Of a stretch of 64,000 nt of DNA, positions 11,601 through 25,600 are shown in pieces. Positions within the stretch are counted from its first letter, which is position 1; each line of letters starts with the position of its first letter. The notes below the pieces were generated by a model. The model was not told the DNA's origin. It saw nothing but the letters and a program-made list of their open reading frames with translations, and made no database searches. The DNA comes from Dryocosmus kuriphilus (lineage: Eukaryota; Arthropoda; Insecta; Hymenoptera; Cynipidae): the NCBI GenBank assembly GCA_038277395.1, contig CM076193.1:177360711-177424710 (forward strand), given 5' to 3'. A program made the position numbers and the translations under genes.

Positions 11601-14600
11601 AAATAAGAATGTATTCATTTTTTAAAAATAATTTTTTCAATTTAGATCAGGAGATATAATTTTTTTATAAAATTGTAAATTTTAGGCAATTTTTAGCCAA
11701 TCTTTCATCTACAATTTCGGAAGTTACTCCAGAAAAATGGGAATTTACTTCTTTTTTTCAGATTTTTTTTCATTTATGTCGTAAAATATACTTTTCCTAT
11801 GAAATTGGATATTTTTATTAATTTTTGTCCAATTTTCCTGATACAATTTTAGAAATGAATCTAGCAAAATAGAAATTTATTCATTTTTTAATGAATGTTT
11901 TCAATTTAGATCACAAAATATAATTTTCTATAGCATTGGAAATTTTAGGCATATTTCAGCCAATTTTTCATCCACAATTTCGGAAGTTATTCCAGAAGAA
12001 CGGAAATTTATTTCTTTCTTTCAAAATTTTTTTCATCAAAGCCATGAAATATACTCTTTCTGCGAAATTGGACACTTTTGTCTATTCTCATTCAATTTCT
12101 CTTATCCAAGTTTAGAAATTATTCTAGCATAACAAAAATTTATTAGATTTTTAAGGATTCTTTTTCAATTTCAAGCATGAGATATAATTTTTTCTATAAA
12201 ACTGGAAGTTCTAGGCAATTTTTAGGCAATTTTTCGTCTATAAATTCGTAAATTCTCACAGAAAAGTGGAAATTTATGTCTTTTTTCAGAATTTTTTTCA
12301 TTAAGTCATGAAATATACTCTTCCTACGAAATTGGACATTTTTATCAATTTTGGCCTAATTTTCCTGATATAATTTTCGAAATGAATCTAGCAAAATAAG
12401 AATGTATTCATTTTTTAAATAATTTTTTCAACTTAGATCAGGAGATATAATTTTTTTATAAAATTGTAAATTTTAGGCAATTTTTAGCCAATTTTTCATC
12501 TACAATTTCGGAAGTTACTCCAGAAAAATGGGAATTTACTTCTTTTTTTTCAGATTTTTTTTCATTTATGTCGTAAAATATACTTTTCCTATGAAATTGG
12601 ATATTTTTATTAATTTTTGTCCAATTTTCCTGATACAATTTTAGAAATGAATCTAGCAAAATAGAAATTTATTCATTTTTTAATGAATGTTTTCAATTTA
12701 GATCACAAAATATAATTTTCTATAGCATTGGAAATTTTAGGCATATTTCAGCCAATTTTTCATCCACAATTTCGGAAGTTATTCCAGAAGAACGGAAATT
12801 TATTTCTTTCTTTCAAAATTTTTTTCATCAAAGCCATGAAATATACTCTTTCTGCGAAATTGGACACTTTTGTCTATTCTCATTCAATTTCTCTTATCCA
12901 AGTTTAGAAATTATTCTAGCATAACAAAAATTTATTCGATTTTTAAGGATTCTTTTTCAATTTCAAGCATGAGATATAATTTTTCTATAAAACTGGAAGT
13001 TCTAGGCAATTTTTAGGCAATTTTTCGTCTATAAATTCGAAAATTCTCACAGAAAAGTGGAAATTTATTTCTTTTTTTCAGAATTTTTTTCATTAAGTCA
13101 TGAAATATACTCTTCCTACGAAATTGGACATTTTTATCAATTTTGGCCTAATTTTCCTGATATAATTTTCGAAATGAATCTAGCAAAATAAGAATGTATT
13201 CATTTTTTAAATAATTTTTTCAATTTAGATCAGGAGATATAATTTTTTTATAAAATTGTAAATTTTAGGCAATTTTTAGCCAATTTTTCATCTACAATTT
13301 CGGAAGTTACTCCAGAAAAATGGGAATTTACTTCTTTTTTTCAGATTTTTTTTCATTTATGTCGTAAAATATACTTTTCCTATGAAATTGGATATTTTTA
13401 TTAATTTTTGTCCAATTTTCCTGATACAATTTTAGAAATGAATCTAGCAAAATAGAAATTTATTCATTTTTTAATGAATGTTTTCAATTTAGATCACAAA
13501 ATATAATTTTCTATAGCATTGGAAATTTTAGGCATATTTCAGCCAATTTTTCATCCACAATTTCGGAAGTTATTCCAGAAGAACGGAAATTTATTTCTTT
13601 CTTTCAAAATTTTTTTCATCAAAGCCATGAAATATACTCTTTCTGCGAAATTGGACACTTTTGTCTATTCTCATTCAATTTCTCTTATCCAAGTTTAGAA
13701 ATTATTCTAGCATAACAAAAATTTATTAGATTTTTAAGGATTCTTTTTCAATTTCAAGCATGAGATATAATTTTTCTATAAAACTGGAAGTTCTAGGCAA
13801 TTTTTAGGCAATTTTTCGTCTATAAATTCGTAAATTCTCACAGAAAAGTGGAAATTTATTCTTTTTTCAGAATTTTTTTCATTAAGTCATGAAATATACT
13901 CTTCCTACGAAATTGGACATTTTTATCAATTTTGGCCTAATTTTCCTGATATAATTTTCGAAATGAATCTAGCAAAATAAGAATGTATTCATTTTTTAAA
14001 TAATTTTTTCAACTTAGATCAGGAGATATAATTTTTTTATAAAATTGTAAATTTTAGGCAATTTTTAGCCAATTTTTCATCTACAATTTCGGAAGTTACT
14101 CCAGAAAAATGGGAATTTACTTCTTTTTTTCAGATTTTTTTTCATTTATGTCGTAAAATATACTTTTCCTATGAAATTGGATATTTTTATTAATTTTTGT
14201 CCAATTTTCCTGATACAATTTTAGAAATGAATCTAGCAAAATAGAAATTTATTCATTTTTTAATGAATGTTTTCAATTTAGATCACAAAATATAATTTTC
14301 TATAGCATTGGAAATTTTAGGCATATTTCAGCCAATTTTTCATCCACAATTTCGGAAGTTATTCCAGAAGAACGGAAATTTATTTCTTTCTTTCAAAATT
14401 TTTTTCATCAAAGCCATGAAATATACTCTTTCTGCGAAATTGGACACTTTTGTCTATTCTCATTCAATTTCTCTTATCCAAGTTTAGAAATTATTCTAGC
14501 ATAACAAAAATTTATTCGATTTTTAAGGATTCTTTTTCAATTTCAAGCATGATGAGATATAATTTTTCTATAAAACTGGAAGTTCTAGGCAATTTTTAGG

Positions 14601-17600
14601 CAATTTTTCGTCTATAAATTCGTAAATTCTCACAGAAAAGTGGAAATTTATGTCTTTTTTCAGAATTTTTTTCATTAAGTCATGAAATATACTCTTCCTA
14701 CGAAATTGGACATTTTTATCAATTTTGGCCTAATTTTCCTGATATAATTTTCGAAATGAATCTAGCAAAATAAGAATGTATTCATTTTTTAAATAATTTT
14801 TTCAACTTAGATCAGGAGATATAATTTTTTTATAAAATTGTAAATTTTAGGCAATTTTTAGCCAATTTTTTCATCTACAATTTCGGAAGTTACTCCAGAA
14901 AAATGGGAATTTACTTCTTTTTTTCAGATTTTTTTTCATTTATGTCGTAAAATATACTTTTCCTATGAAATTGGATATTTTTATTAATTTTTGTCCAATT
15001 TTCCTGATACAATTTTAGAAATGAATCTAGCAAAATAGAAATTTATTCATTTTTTAATGAATGTTTTCAATTTAGATCACAAAATATAATTTTCTATAGC
15101 ATTGGAAATTTTAGGCATATTTCAGCCAATTTTTCATCCACAATTTCGGAAGTTATTCCAGAAGAACGGAAATTTATTTCTTTCTTTCAAAATTTTTTTC
15201 ATCAAAGCCATGAAATATACTCTTTCTGCGAAATTGGACACTTTTGTCTATTCTCATTCAATTTCTCTTATCCAAGTTTAGAAATTATTCTAGCATAACA
15301 AAAATTTATTCGATTTTTAAGGATTCTTTTTCAATTTCAAGCATGAGATATAATTTTTCTATAAAACTGGAAGTTCTAGGCAATTTTTAGGCAATTTTTC
15401 GTCTATAAATTCGTAAATTCTCACAGAAAAGTGGAAATTTATTTCTTTTTTCAGAATTTTTTTCATTAAGTCATGAAATATACTCTTCCTACGAAATTGG
15501 ACTTTTTTTATCAATTTTGGCCTAATTTTCCTCATATAATTTTCGAAATGAATCTAGCAAAATAAGAATGTATTCATTTTTTAAATAATTTTTTCAACTT
15601 AGATCAGGAGATATAATTTTTTTTATAAAATTGTAAATTTTAGGCAATTTTTAGCCAATCTTTCATCTACAATTTCGGAAGTTACTCCAGAAAAATGGGA
15701 ATTTACTTCCTTTTTTCAGATTTTTTTTCATTTATGTCGTAAAATATACTTTTCCTATGAAATTGGATATTTTTATTAATTTTTGTCCAATTTTCCTGAT
15801 ACAATTTTAGAAATGAATCTAGAAAAATAGAAATTTATTCATTTTTTAATGAATGTTTTCAATTTAGATCACAAAATATAATTTTCTATAGCATTGGAAA
15901 TTTTAGGCATATTTCAGCCAATTTTTCATCCACAATTTCGGAAGTTATTCCAGAAGAACGGAAATTTATTTCTTTTTTCAGAATTTTTTTCATTAAGTCA
16001 TGAAATATACTCTTCCTACGAAATTGGACATTTCTATCAATTTTGGCCTAATTTTCCTGATATAATTTTCGAAATGAATCTAGCAAAATAAGAATGTATT
16101 CATTTTTTAAATAATTTTTTCAACTTAGATCAGGAGATATAATTTTTTTATAAAATTGTAAATTTTAGGCAATTTTTAGCCAATTTTTCATCTACAATTT
16201 CGGAAGTTACTCCAGAAAAATGGGAATTTACTTCTTTTTTTCAGATTTTTTTTCATTTATGTCGTAAAATATACTTTTCCTATGAAATTGGATATTTTTA
16301 TTAATTTTTATCCAATTTTCCTGATACAATTTTAGAAATGAGTCTAGCAAAATAGAAATTTATTCATTTTTTAATGAATGTTTTCAATTTAGATCACAAA
16401 ATATAATTTTCTATAGCATTGGAAATTTTAGGCATATTTCAGCCAATTTTTCATCCACAATTTCGGAAGTTATTCCAGAAAAACGGAAATTTATTTCTTT
16501 CTTTCAAAATTTTTTTCATCAAAACCATGAAATATACTCTTTCTACGAAATTGGACACTTTTGTCAATTCTCATTCAATTTCTCTTATCCAAGTTTAGAA
16601 ATTATTCTAGCATAACAAAAATTTATTAGATTTTTAAGGATTCTTTTTCAATTTCAAGCATGAGATATAATTTTTCTATAAAACTGGAAGTTCTAGGCAA
16701 TTTTTAGGCAATTTTTCGTCTATAAATTCGTAAACTCTCACAGAAAAGTGGAAATTTATTTCTTTTTTCAGAATTTTTTTCATTAAGTCATGAAATATAC
16801 TCTTCCTACGAAATTGGACATTTTTATCAATTTTGGCCTAATTTTCCTGATATAATTTTCGAAATGAATCTAGCAAAATAAGAATGTATTCATTTTTTAA
16901 ATAATTTTTTCAACTTAGATCAGGAGATATAATTTTTTTATAAAATTGTAAATTTTAGGCAATTTTTAGCCAATCTTTCATCTACAATTTCGGAAGTTAC
17001 TCCAGAAAAAATGGGAATTTACTTCCTTTTTTCAGATTTTTTTTCATTTATGTCGTAAAATATACTTTTCCTATGAAATTGGATATTTTTATTAATTTTT
17101 GTCCAATTTTCCTGATACAATTTTAGAAATGAATCTAGAAAAATAGAAATTTATTCATTTTTTAATGAATGTTTTCAATTTAGATCACAAAATATAATTT
17201 TCTATAGCATTGGAAATTTTAGGCATATTTCAGCCAATTTTTCATCCACAATTTCGGAAGTTATTCCAGAAGAACGGAAATTTATTTCTTTTTTCAGAAT
17301 TTTTTTCATTAAGTCATGAAATATACTCTTCCTACGAAATTGGACATTTCTATCAATTTTGGCCTAATTTTCCTGATATAATTTTCGAAATGAATCTAGC
17401 AAAATAAGAATGTATTCATTTTTTAAATAATTTTTTCAACTTAGATCAGGAGATATAATTTTTTTATAAAATTGTAAATTTTAGGCAATTTTTAGCCAAT
17501 TTTTCATCTACAATTTCGGAAGTTACTCCAGAAAAATGGGAATTTACTTCTTTTTTTCAGATTTTTTTTCATTTATGTCGTAAAATATACTTTTCCTATG

Positions 17601-20600
17601 AAATTGGATATTTTTATTAATTTTTATCCAATTTTCCTGATACAATTTTAGAAATGAGTCTAGCAAAATAGAAATTTATTCATTTTTTAATGAATGTTTT
17701 CAATTTAGATCACAAAATATAATTTTCTATAGCATTGGAAATTTTAGGCATATTTCAGCCAATTTTTCATCCACAATTTCGGAAGTTATTCCAGAAAAAC
17801 GGAAATTTATTTCTTTCTTTCAAAATTTTTTTCATCAAAACCATGAAATATACTCTTTCTACGAAATTGGACACTTTTGTCAATTCTCATTCAATTTCTC
17901 TTATCCAAGTTTAGAAATTATTCTAGCATAACAAAAATTTATTAGATTTTTAAGGATTCTTTTTCAATTTCAAGCATGAGATATAAATTTTTCTATAAAA
18001 CTGGAAGTTCTAGGCAATTTTTAGGCAATTTTTCGTCTATAAATTCGTAAACTCTCACAGAAAAGTGGAAATTTATTTCTTTTTTCAGAATTTTTTTCAT
18101 TAAGTCATGAAATATACTCTTCCTACGAAATTGGACATTTTTATCAATTTTGGCCTAATTTTCCTGATATAATTTTCGAAATGAATCTAGCAAAATAAGA
18201 ATGTATTCATTTTTTAAATAATTTTTTCAACTTAGATCAGGAGATATAATTCTTTTATAAAATTGTAAATTTTAGGCAATTTTTAGCCAATTTTTCATCT
18301 ACAATTTCGGAAGTTACTCCAGAAAAATGGGAATTTACTTCTTTTTTTCAGATTTTTTTTCATTTATGTCGTAAAATATACTTTTCCTATGAAATTGGAT
18401 ATTTTTATTAATTTTTGTCCAATTTTGCTGATACAATTTTAGAAATGAGTCTAGCAAAATAGAAATTTATTCATTTTTTAATGAATGTTTTCAATTTAGA
18501 TCACAAAATATAATTTTCTATAGCATTGGAAATTTTAGGCATATTTCAGCCAATTTTTCATCCACAATTTCGGAAGTTATTCCAGAAAAACGGAAATTTA
18601 TTTCTTTCTTTCAAAATTTTTTTCATCAAAACCATGAAATATACTCTTTCTACGAAATTGGACACTTTTGTCAATTCTCATTCAATTTCTCTTATCCAAG
18701 TTTAGAAATTATTCTAGCATAACAAAAATTTATTCGATTTTTAAGGATTCTTTTTCAATTTCAAGCATGAGATATAATTTTTCTATAAAACTGGAAGTTC
18801 TAGGCAATTTTTAGGCAATTTTTCGTCTATAAATTCGTAAATTCTCACAGAAAAGTGGAAATTTATTTCTTTTTTCAGAATTTTTTTCATTAAGTCATGA
18901 AATATACTCTTCCTACGAAATTGGACATTTTTATCAATTTTGGCCTAATTTTCCTGATATAATTTTCGAAATGAATCTAGCAAAATAAGAATGTATTCAT
19001 TTTTTTTTTTAAATAATTTTTTCAACTTAGATCAGGAGATATAATTTTTTTATAAAATTGTAAATTTTAGGCAATTTTTAGCCAATCTTTCATCTACAAT
19101 TTCGGAAGTTACTCCAGAAAAATGGGAATTTACTTCTTTTTTTCAGATTTTTTTTTCATTTATGTCGTAAAATATACTTTTCCTATGAAATTGGATATTT
19201 TTATTAATTTTTGTCCAATTTTCCTGATACAATTTTAGAAATGAATCTAGCAAAATAGAAATTTATTCATTTTTTAATGAATGTTTTCAATTTAGATCAC
19301 AAAATATAATTTTCTATAGCATTGGAAATTTTAGGCATATTTCAGCCAATTTTTCATCCACAATTTCGGAAGTTATTCCAGAAGAACGGAAATTTATTTC
19401 TTTCTTTCAAAATTTTTTTCATCAAAACCATGAAATATACTCTTTCTACGAAATTGGACACTTTTGTCAATTCTCATTCAATTTCTCTTATCCAAGTTTA
19501 GAAATTATTCTAGCATAACAAAAATTTATTCGATTTTTAAGGATTCTTTTTCAATTTCAAGCATGAGATATAATTTTTCTATAAAACTGGAAGTTCTAGG
19601 CAATTTTTAGGCAATTTTTCGTCTATAAATTCGTAAATTCTCACAGAAAAGTGGAAATTTATTTTTTTTTTTCAGAATTTTTTTCATTAAGTCATGAAAT
19701 ATACTCTTCCTACGAAATTGGACATTTTTATCAATTTTGGCCTAATTTTCCTGATATAATTTTCGAAATGAATCTAGCAAAATAAGAATGTATTCATTTT
19801 TTAAATAATTTTTTCAATTTAGATCAGGAGATATAATTTTTTTATAAAATTGTAAATTTTAGGCAATTTTTAGCCAATTTTTCATCTACAATTTCGGAAG
19901 TTACTCCAGAAAAATGGGAATTTACTTCTTTTTTTCAGATTTTTTTTCATTTATGTCGTAAAATATACTTTTCCTATGAAATTGGATATTTTTATTAATT
20001 TTTGTCCAATTTTCCTGATACAATTTTAGAAATGAATCTAGCAAAATAGAAATTTATTCATTTTTTAATGAATGTTTTCAATTTAGATCACAAAATATAA
20101 TTTTCTATAGCATTGGAAATTTTAGGCATATTTCAGCCAATTTTTCATCCACAATTTCGGAAATTATTCCAGAAAAACGGAAATTTATTTCTTTCTTTCA
20201 AAATTTTTTTCATCAAAACCATGAAATATACTCTTTCTATGAAATTGGACATTTTTGTCAATTCTCATTCAATTTCTCTTATCCAAGTTTAGAAATTATT
20301 CTAGCATAAGAAAAATTTATTCGATTTTTAAGGATTCTTTTTCAATTTCAAGCATGAGATATAATTTTTCTATAAAACTGGAAGTTCTAGGCAATTCTTA
20401 GGCAATTTTCCGTCTATAAATTCGAAAATTCTCACAGAAAAATGGAAATTTATTTCTTTTTTCAAATTTTTTTTCATTAAGTCATGAAATATACTCTTAC
20501 TATGAAATTAGATATTTTTATCAATTTTTGTCCAATTTTCCTGATTCAATTTTAGAAATGAATCTATAAAAATAAAAATTTATTCATTTTTTTAATAACT

Positions 20601-20940
20601 TTTTCAATTTAGATCAGGAAATATATTTTTCTATAAAATTGGAAACTTTAGGCAATTTTTAGCCAATTTTTCATCTACAATTTCGGAATTTATTTCAGAA
20701 AAATGGAAATTTATTTCTTTCGTTCATAATTTTTTTCATTAAATCATGAAATATACTCGTCCTAGGAAACTGGACACTTGCACCAATTCTTGTCCAATTT
20801 TTCTGATATAATTTTAGAAATTGTCCTAGCAAAATAAGATTTTGTTCATTTTTTACGGAATTTTTAGAACTCAGATCATGAAATATAATTTTTCTATAAA
20901 ATTAAAACCTTAGACAATCGTTAACCAATTTTTCATCTAC
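8657..20940. repeat. Satellite 2 core: six-monomer HOR of about 791 bp
   Basis: One diagnostic block (GGCATATTTCAGCCAATTTT, with slight variants) begins at 8657, 9448, 10235, 11156, 11948, 12740, 13531, 14320, 15114, 15905, 16431, 17222, 17747, 18538, 19334 and 20124. The usual step is 787-796 bases, or six monomers of about 131. One step is about 921 (one monomer more) and two are 525-526 (two monomers fewer). Copies are nearly identical in the middle. There is no gene: frames of 65-84 codons inside are repeat by-products, and two of them, 1,316 bases apart, give the same peptide. Confidence 0.95.
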
Positions 20941-21425
20941 ATTTAATAAATCTTCATTTGGTCTGAATAATTTCCAATATTGTATAGTAAAAATTGGAAA
21001 AAATTCTCAGGTTTGTGAGAAAAGTATATTTCGTGACTTATAATTGGAAAAAATGAATAAATTCTAATTTGTATGAAATAATTTTCATTATTGTATAGGA
21101 AAAATTGGAAAAAGTGTCAGTTTTGTAAAAAAATTACACTTTATAATTTAAATGGAAAAAGTTCCGAAAAAAATTAATAAATTTTCATTTTCCTGAAGTA
21201 ATTTCATTATTGTATAGGACAAGTTGAGAAAAATTATCTGTCTTGTAGTAAAAGTATATATCATTATTTAGATGGGAGAAATTCTGGAAAAAATTAGTAA
21301 ATTTTCATTTCTCTGGAAAAATTTACAATGTTTTATAGAAAAAATGATCAATTTTGTAAAAAAAAAGTAGATCTCATGATTTAAGTGGAGAAAATTTCCT
21401 AAAAAATAAACAGATTTGGAATTCT
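20940..21425. repeat. Satellite 2 monomers in inverted orientation, right edge
   Basis: From about 20,940 the sequence reads as the reverse complement of satellite 2, for example GGAAAAATTGGAAAAAG and AAATTTTCATTTTCC. About four degenerate monomers are visible. The array therefore switches orientation at its right border. Confidence 0.65.
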
Positions 21426-22637
21426 TTTAACTCATTTCTTCGATTTTTAAGACTTCATGGGATTATAATGGATTTAAACTTATTTATATAAATTTGGAAC
21501 ATTTCAAGGGATCTTAAAGAATTTCTAAGATTTTCTATGATTTTAAGGGGTTTTTAGGGGATTTCTAGAGAACTTTTGCGAATAAATTGAAAAGGAAATT
21601 ATTTACAAAGGGCGTTAACTTCTAAAATTCGCGAGTTGTGATTGGTTCTCCTTAGCAAATTTGGCAAATTCGATACAGAATTTTAAAAAATCATCAAAGT
21701 TTCTTGACAAGAAATGAAGTTTTTAGTGACAAAAATTTAGAATATTTTTTGTCTTTAAATAAGTTTAAAGAAGATTTGGTCTTCCGCTAGTATGAGAGTA
21801 TTGGAATCTTCTTCAGCATGTGTCACTGAACTGTTGCCACATGTCTTTCCGAACTTGCTCCTAGAACTTACACACAAGAAAGTGGAGTGGAGTTTACAAA
21901 AGATTTTCTTTGTAAACTTTGGTCCCGATCCACGAAAACTTATCTGCCGTTGAAAAGTAATACAGAAGCAATACTTTGATGGGAGGAAGCTGGAATGTGC
22001 GATATAAGAACAAAATTGGGTGAGGGAGAAAAAAGTTTCGGATAGAAAGGAAAATATGAAGAAATAGGGAAGGAAAAAGTTAATTGAGAACTAAAGTGGG
22101 GAAGAAAGAAACCTGAGAAAGAGAATTAAAGCTGTTTATGAAGGAGGAAATTATTAAAAGGAAAGGGAGAGATGAAATTTGAAATAAAGTTAGAAAAGTA
22201 ACTAATTATTCTAACTGAAGAAGTTCGTTTTTCATACCAATTCGTAACGATACGATTATACCTTCCAATTTGTGTAGTTTCTAAAAGAATTTATCCGATT
22301 GTTATCCTGTACTTCAAACCTATATCTTCAGTTTTCGTCACAAGAATTAAGAATGTTAATAATATAATCAACGTGTCCTTTATGTATATGTTACCCTTAA
22401 ATCATATAATCCGTTACTTCATATAATAACTAATAATTATACTGTAGATTAACTAAGATCTCTCGTTAAGGTATAAAATATATTAATTTTATACAATTTA
22501 ACTAGGTATTTCGTAAAGTAACGGCAACGAACTCGTGAAAGTATTAAATATTAATTCACTACTTAAACTATTTAGTTAATATTTACCAACTCATTCGAAG
22601 GATTCTCATTCGGATCGCAAAATAGATAAAATACTAC
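21426..22637. other. Non-repetitive AT-rich spacer between satellites 2 and 3
   Basis: I see no convincing coding region or element here. The first 160 bases resemble the inverted left flank of satellite 2. The rest has mixed composition and lacks the satellite blocks. A purine-rich stretch (about 22,000-22,200) is the only compositional feature. Confidence 0.5.
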
Positions 22638-25600
22638 GTGCACTGTTTTAAAAAACCCTTTACATTAGTTACGATTTACAAAATTTGGAAATTGAAAATC
22701 ACACATTTGTATCGCGTGAGCTTCTATAGGCATAGATTAACAGATTATTTTCCACATCAAAAACATAAAATATCTTTTTCCATTGAAAAGTTATACTCAT
22801 TTGAAAAATTGATCACACATTTGGATATTTTGATATGTGTTTCCACTTTCAGATATGCTCTTGTCATTATATAGAGAAAATCAATCATGATTGCAGCAGT
22901 TTTGAGGCATGAAATAAAGGAAAGCCCCCCACCTTGAAAACGTCAAATATCTCCATTGACTAAAAGTTATAATAGTTTAAAGAATGGATATAACATTGCG
23001 TTTTCTTAACACATGTGTCTACTTTCACACATGTTTATTTGGTTTTATATAATAAATCAATTATAATTAGAGCATCTTCCAAGCATGTAATAAAGGATCG
23101 TTTTTCATTTTAAATACAGTAAATATCTCTTTCCATTAAAAAGTTGTACTCATTTAAAGAATTGATCAAACATTTGGGTATTCTGACATATGTTTCTATT
23201 TTCAGATATGTTTTTTTAATTACATAGAGAAAATCTATCATGATTACATCAGTTTTCAGGCATCTAATAAGGAAAAGTTTCTCACTTTAAAAACCTTCAA
23301 TATCTTTATTCGTTAAAAAGTTATACTCATTTAAATAATGGCTCTAACATTATGGTTTTTTAACACATGTTTCTACTTTCATACATGTTCCTTTGGTTTT
23401 ATAAAATAAATCAATTATGATCAGAGAAACTTCTAAAAGCATAATAGGGGAACATTTTTCATTTTAGAGACAGTAAATATCTCTTTCCATTAAAAAGTTA
23501 TACTTATTTAAATAATTGATCAAACATTTGTGTATTTTGACACGTTTCTATTTTTAGATATGTTCTTTTCGTTACATGGAGAAAATCAGTCATGCTTACA
23601 TCAGTTTTCAGGCATCTAATAAGGGAAAGTTTTTCACTTTGAAAATCTTCAATATCTTTATTCGTTAAAAAGTTATACTCATTTAAAGAACGGATCTAAC
23701 ATCATGGTTTTTTAACACATGTTTCTACGTTCATACATGTTCCTATGGTTTTATAAAATAAATTAATTATGATCAGAGCAACTTCTAAAAGCATAATAGA
23801 GGAACTTTTTTCATTTTAGAGACAGCAAATATCTCTTTCCATTAAAAAGTTATACTGACTTAAAGAATTGATCAAACATTTGTGTATTTTGACATGTTTC
23901 TATTTTTAGATATGTTCTTTTCATTACGTGGAGAAAATCAATCCTGCTTACATCAGTTTTCAGGCATCTAATAAGGGAAAGTTTTTCACCTTGAAAACCT
24001 TCAATATCCTTATTCGTTAAAAAGTTATACTCATTTAAATAATGGCTCTCACATTACGGTTTTTTGATATTTTTCCTACTTTCAAGTACTTCCTTTCCAT
24101 GCCGTAAAATATGTAAATTTTAATTAAGGGCAATTCTAAGTACATAACAAAGTGACATTTTTAATTCGAGAAGCCTAAAATATCTCCATCCGTTAAAATT
24201 TTATACGTACTTAAATAATGGACCTCAAAGAGCGGTGCTTTGACATACGTTTCTAATTTCAGGAATGCACTCTCCATTTCATGGACTAAATAAACTTCTT
24301 TTCAGTGAACTTTTAGACATATAAAACCGGATACATTTCCACCTTACGAACCTCAAATATCTCTTTCCATTGAAAAGTTATACTCATTTAAAGAATTGAT
24401 CAAACATTTGGGTATTTTGACATATGTTTCTACTTTCAGCTATCTTCTTTTCATTACATAGAGAAAATCAATCACGATTACATCAGTTTTCAGGCACCTA
24501 ATAAGGGAATCTTTTTCACTTTGGAAACCTTCAATATCTTTATTTGTGAAAAAGTTATACATATTTAAATAATGGATCTCACATTACGGTTTTTTGACAT
24601 TTTTCCTCCTTTCAAGTACTTCTTTTCCATGCCGCAAAATATGTAAATTTTAATTAAGGGCTGTTCTAGCTACATAAAAAAGCGTCATTTTTAATTCGAG
24701 AGGCCTAAAATATCTCCATCCGTTAAACTTTTATACCAACTTAAATAATGAACCTCAAAGAGCGGTATTTTGACATACGTTGCTAATTTCAGGAATGCAG
24801 TCTCCATTTCATGGAGTAAATAAAGTTGTTTTCAGTGAGCTTTTAGACATATAAAACCGGATACATTTCCACTTTAAGAACCTAAAATATCTCTTTCCAT
24901 TAAAAGGTTATACTCATTTAAAGAATTGATCAAACATTTGGGTATTTTGACATATGTTTCTACTTTCAGCTATCTTCTTTTCATTACGTAGAGAAAATCA
25001 ATCATGATTACATCAGTTTTCAGGCACCTAATAAGGGAATCTTTTTCACTTTGAAAACATCCAATATCTTTATTTGTGAAAACGTTATAACCATTGAAGA
25101 AATGGATCTGAAACTACGGTTCTTTCACACATGTTTCTACTTTCATATATATTCCTCTGGTTTTATAAGATAAATCCATTATGACTTGACCATCGTCTAA
25201 GCATGTAATAAAGGAACATTTTTCATTTCAGAGACGGTAAATATCTCTTACCTTTAAAAAATTATACTCATTTAAAGAGTTGATCAAACATTTGGGTATT
25301 TTGACATATGTTTCTACTTTCAAATATCTGCTTTTCATTACGCAGAGAAAATCAATCATGACTACATCAGTTTTCAGGCATCTAATAAGGGAAAGTTTTT
25401 CACCTTGAAAACCTTCAATATGTTTATTCGTTAAAAAGTTATACCCATTTAAAGAATGGATCTAACGTTATGGTTTTTTACCACATGTTTCTACTTTCAT
25501 ACATGTTCCTCTGTTTTTATAAAATAAATCAATTATGATCAGAGCAGCTTCTAAGAGCATAATAGGGGAACATTTTTCATTTCAGACACAGTAAATGTCT

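Noticed and set aside
15894..17407. Two identical 65-codon frames (15,894-16,091 and 17,210-17,407) as a duplicated gene
   Set aside because: They lie inside satellite 2 and repeat only because the DNA does. The composition is that of the satellite.
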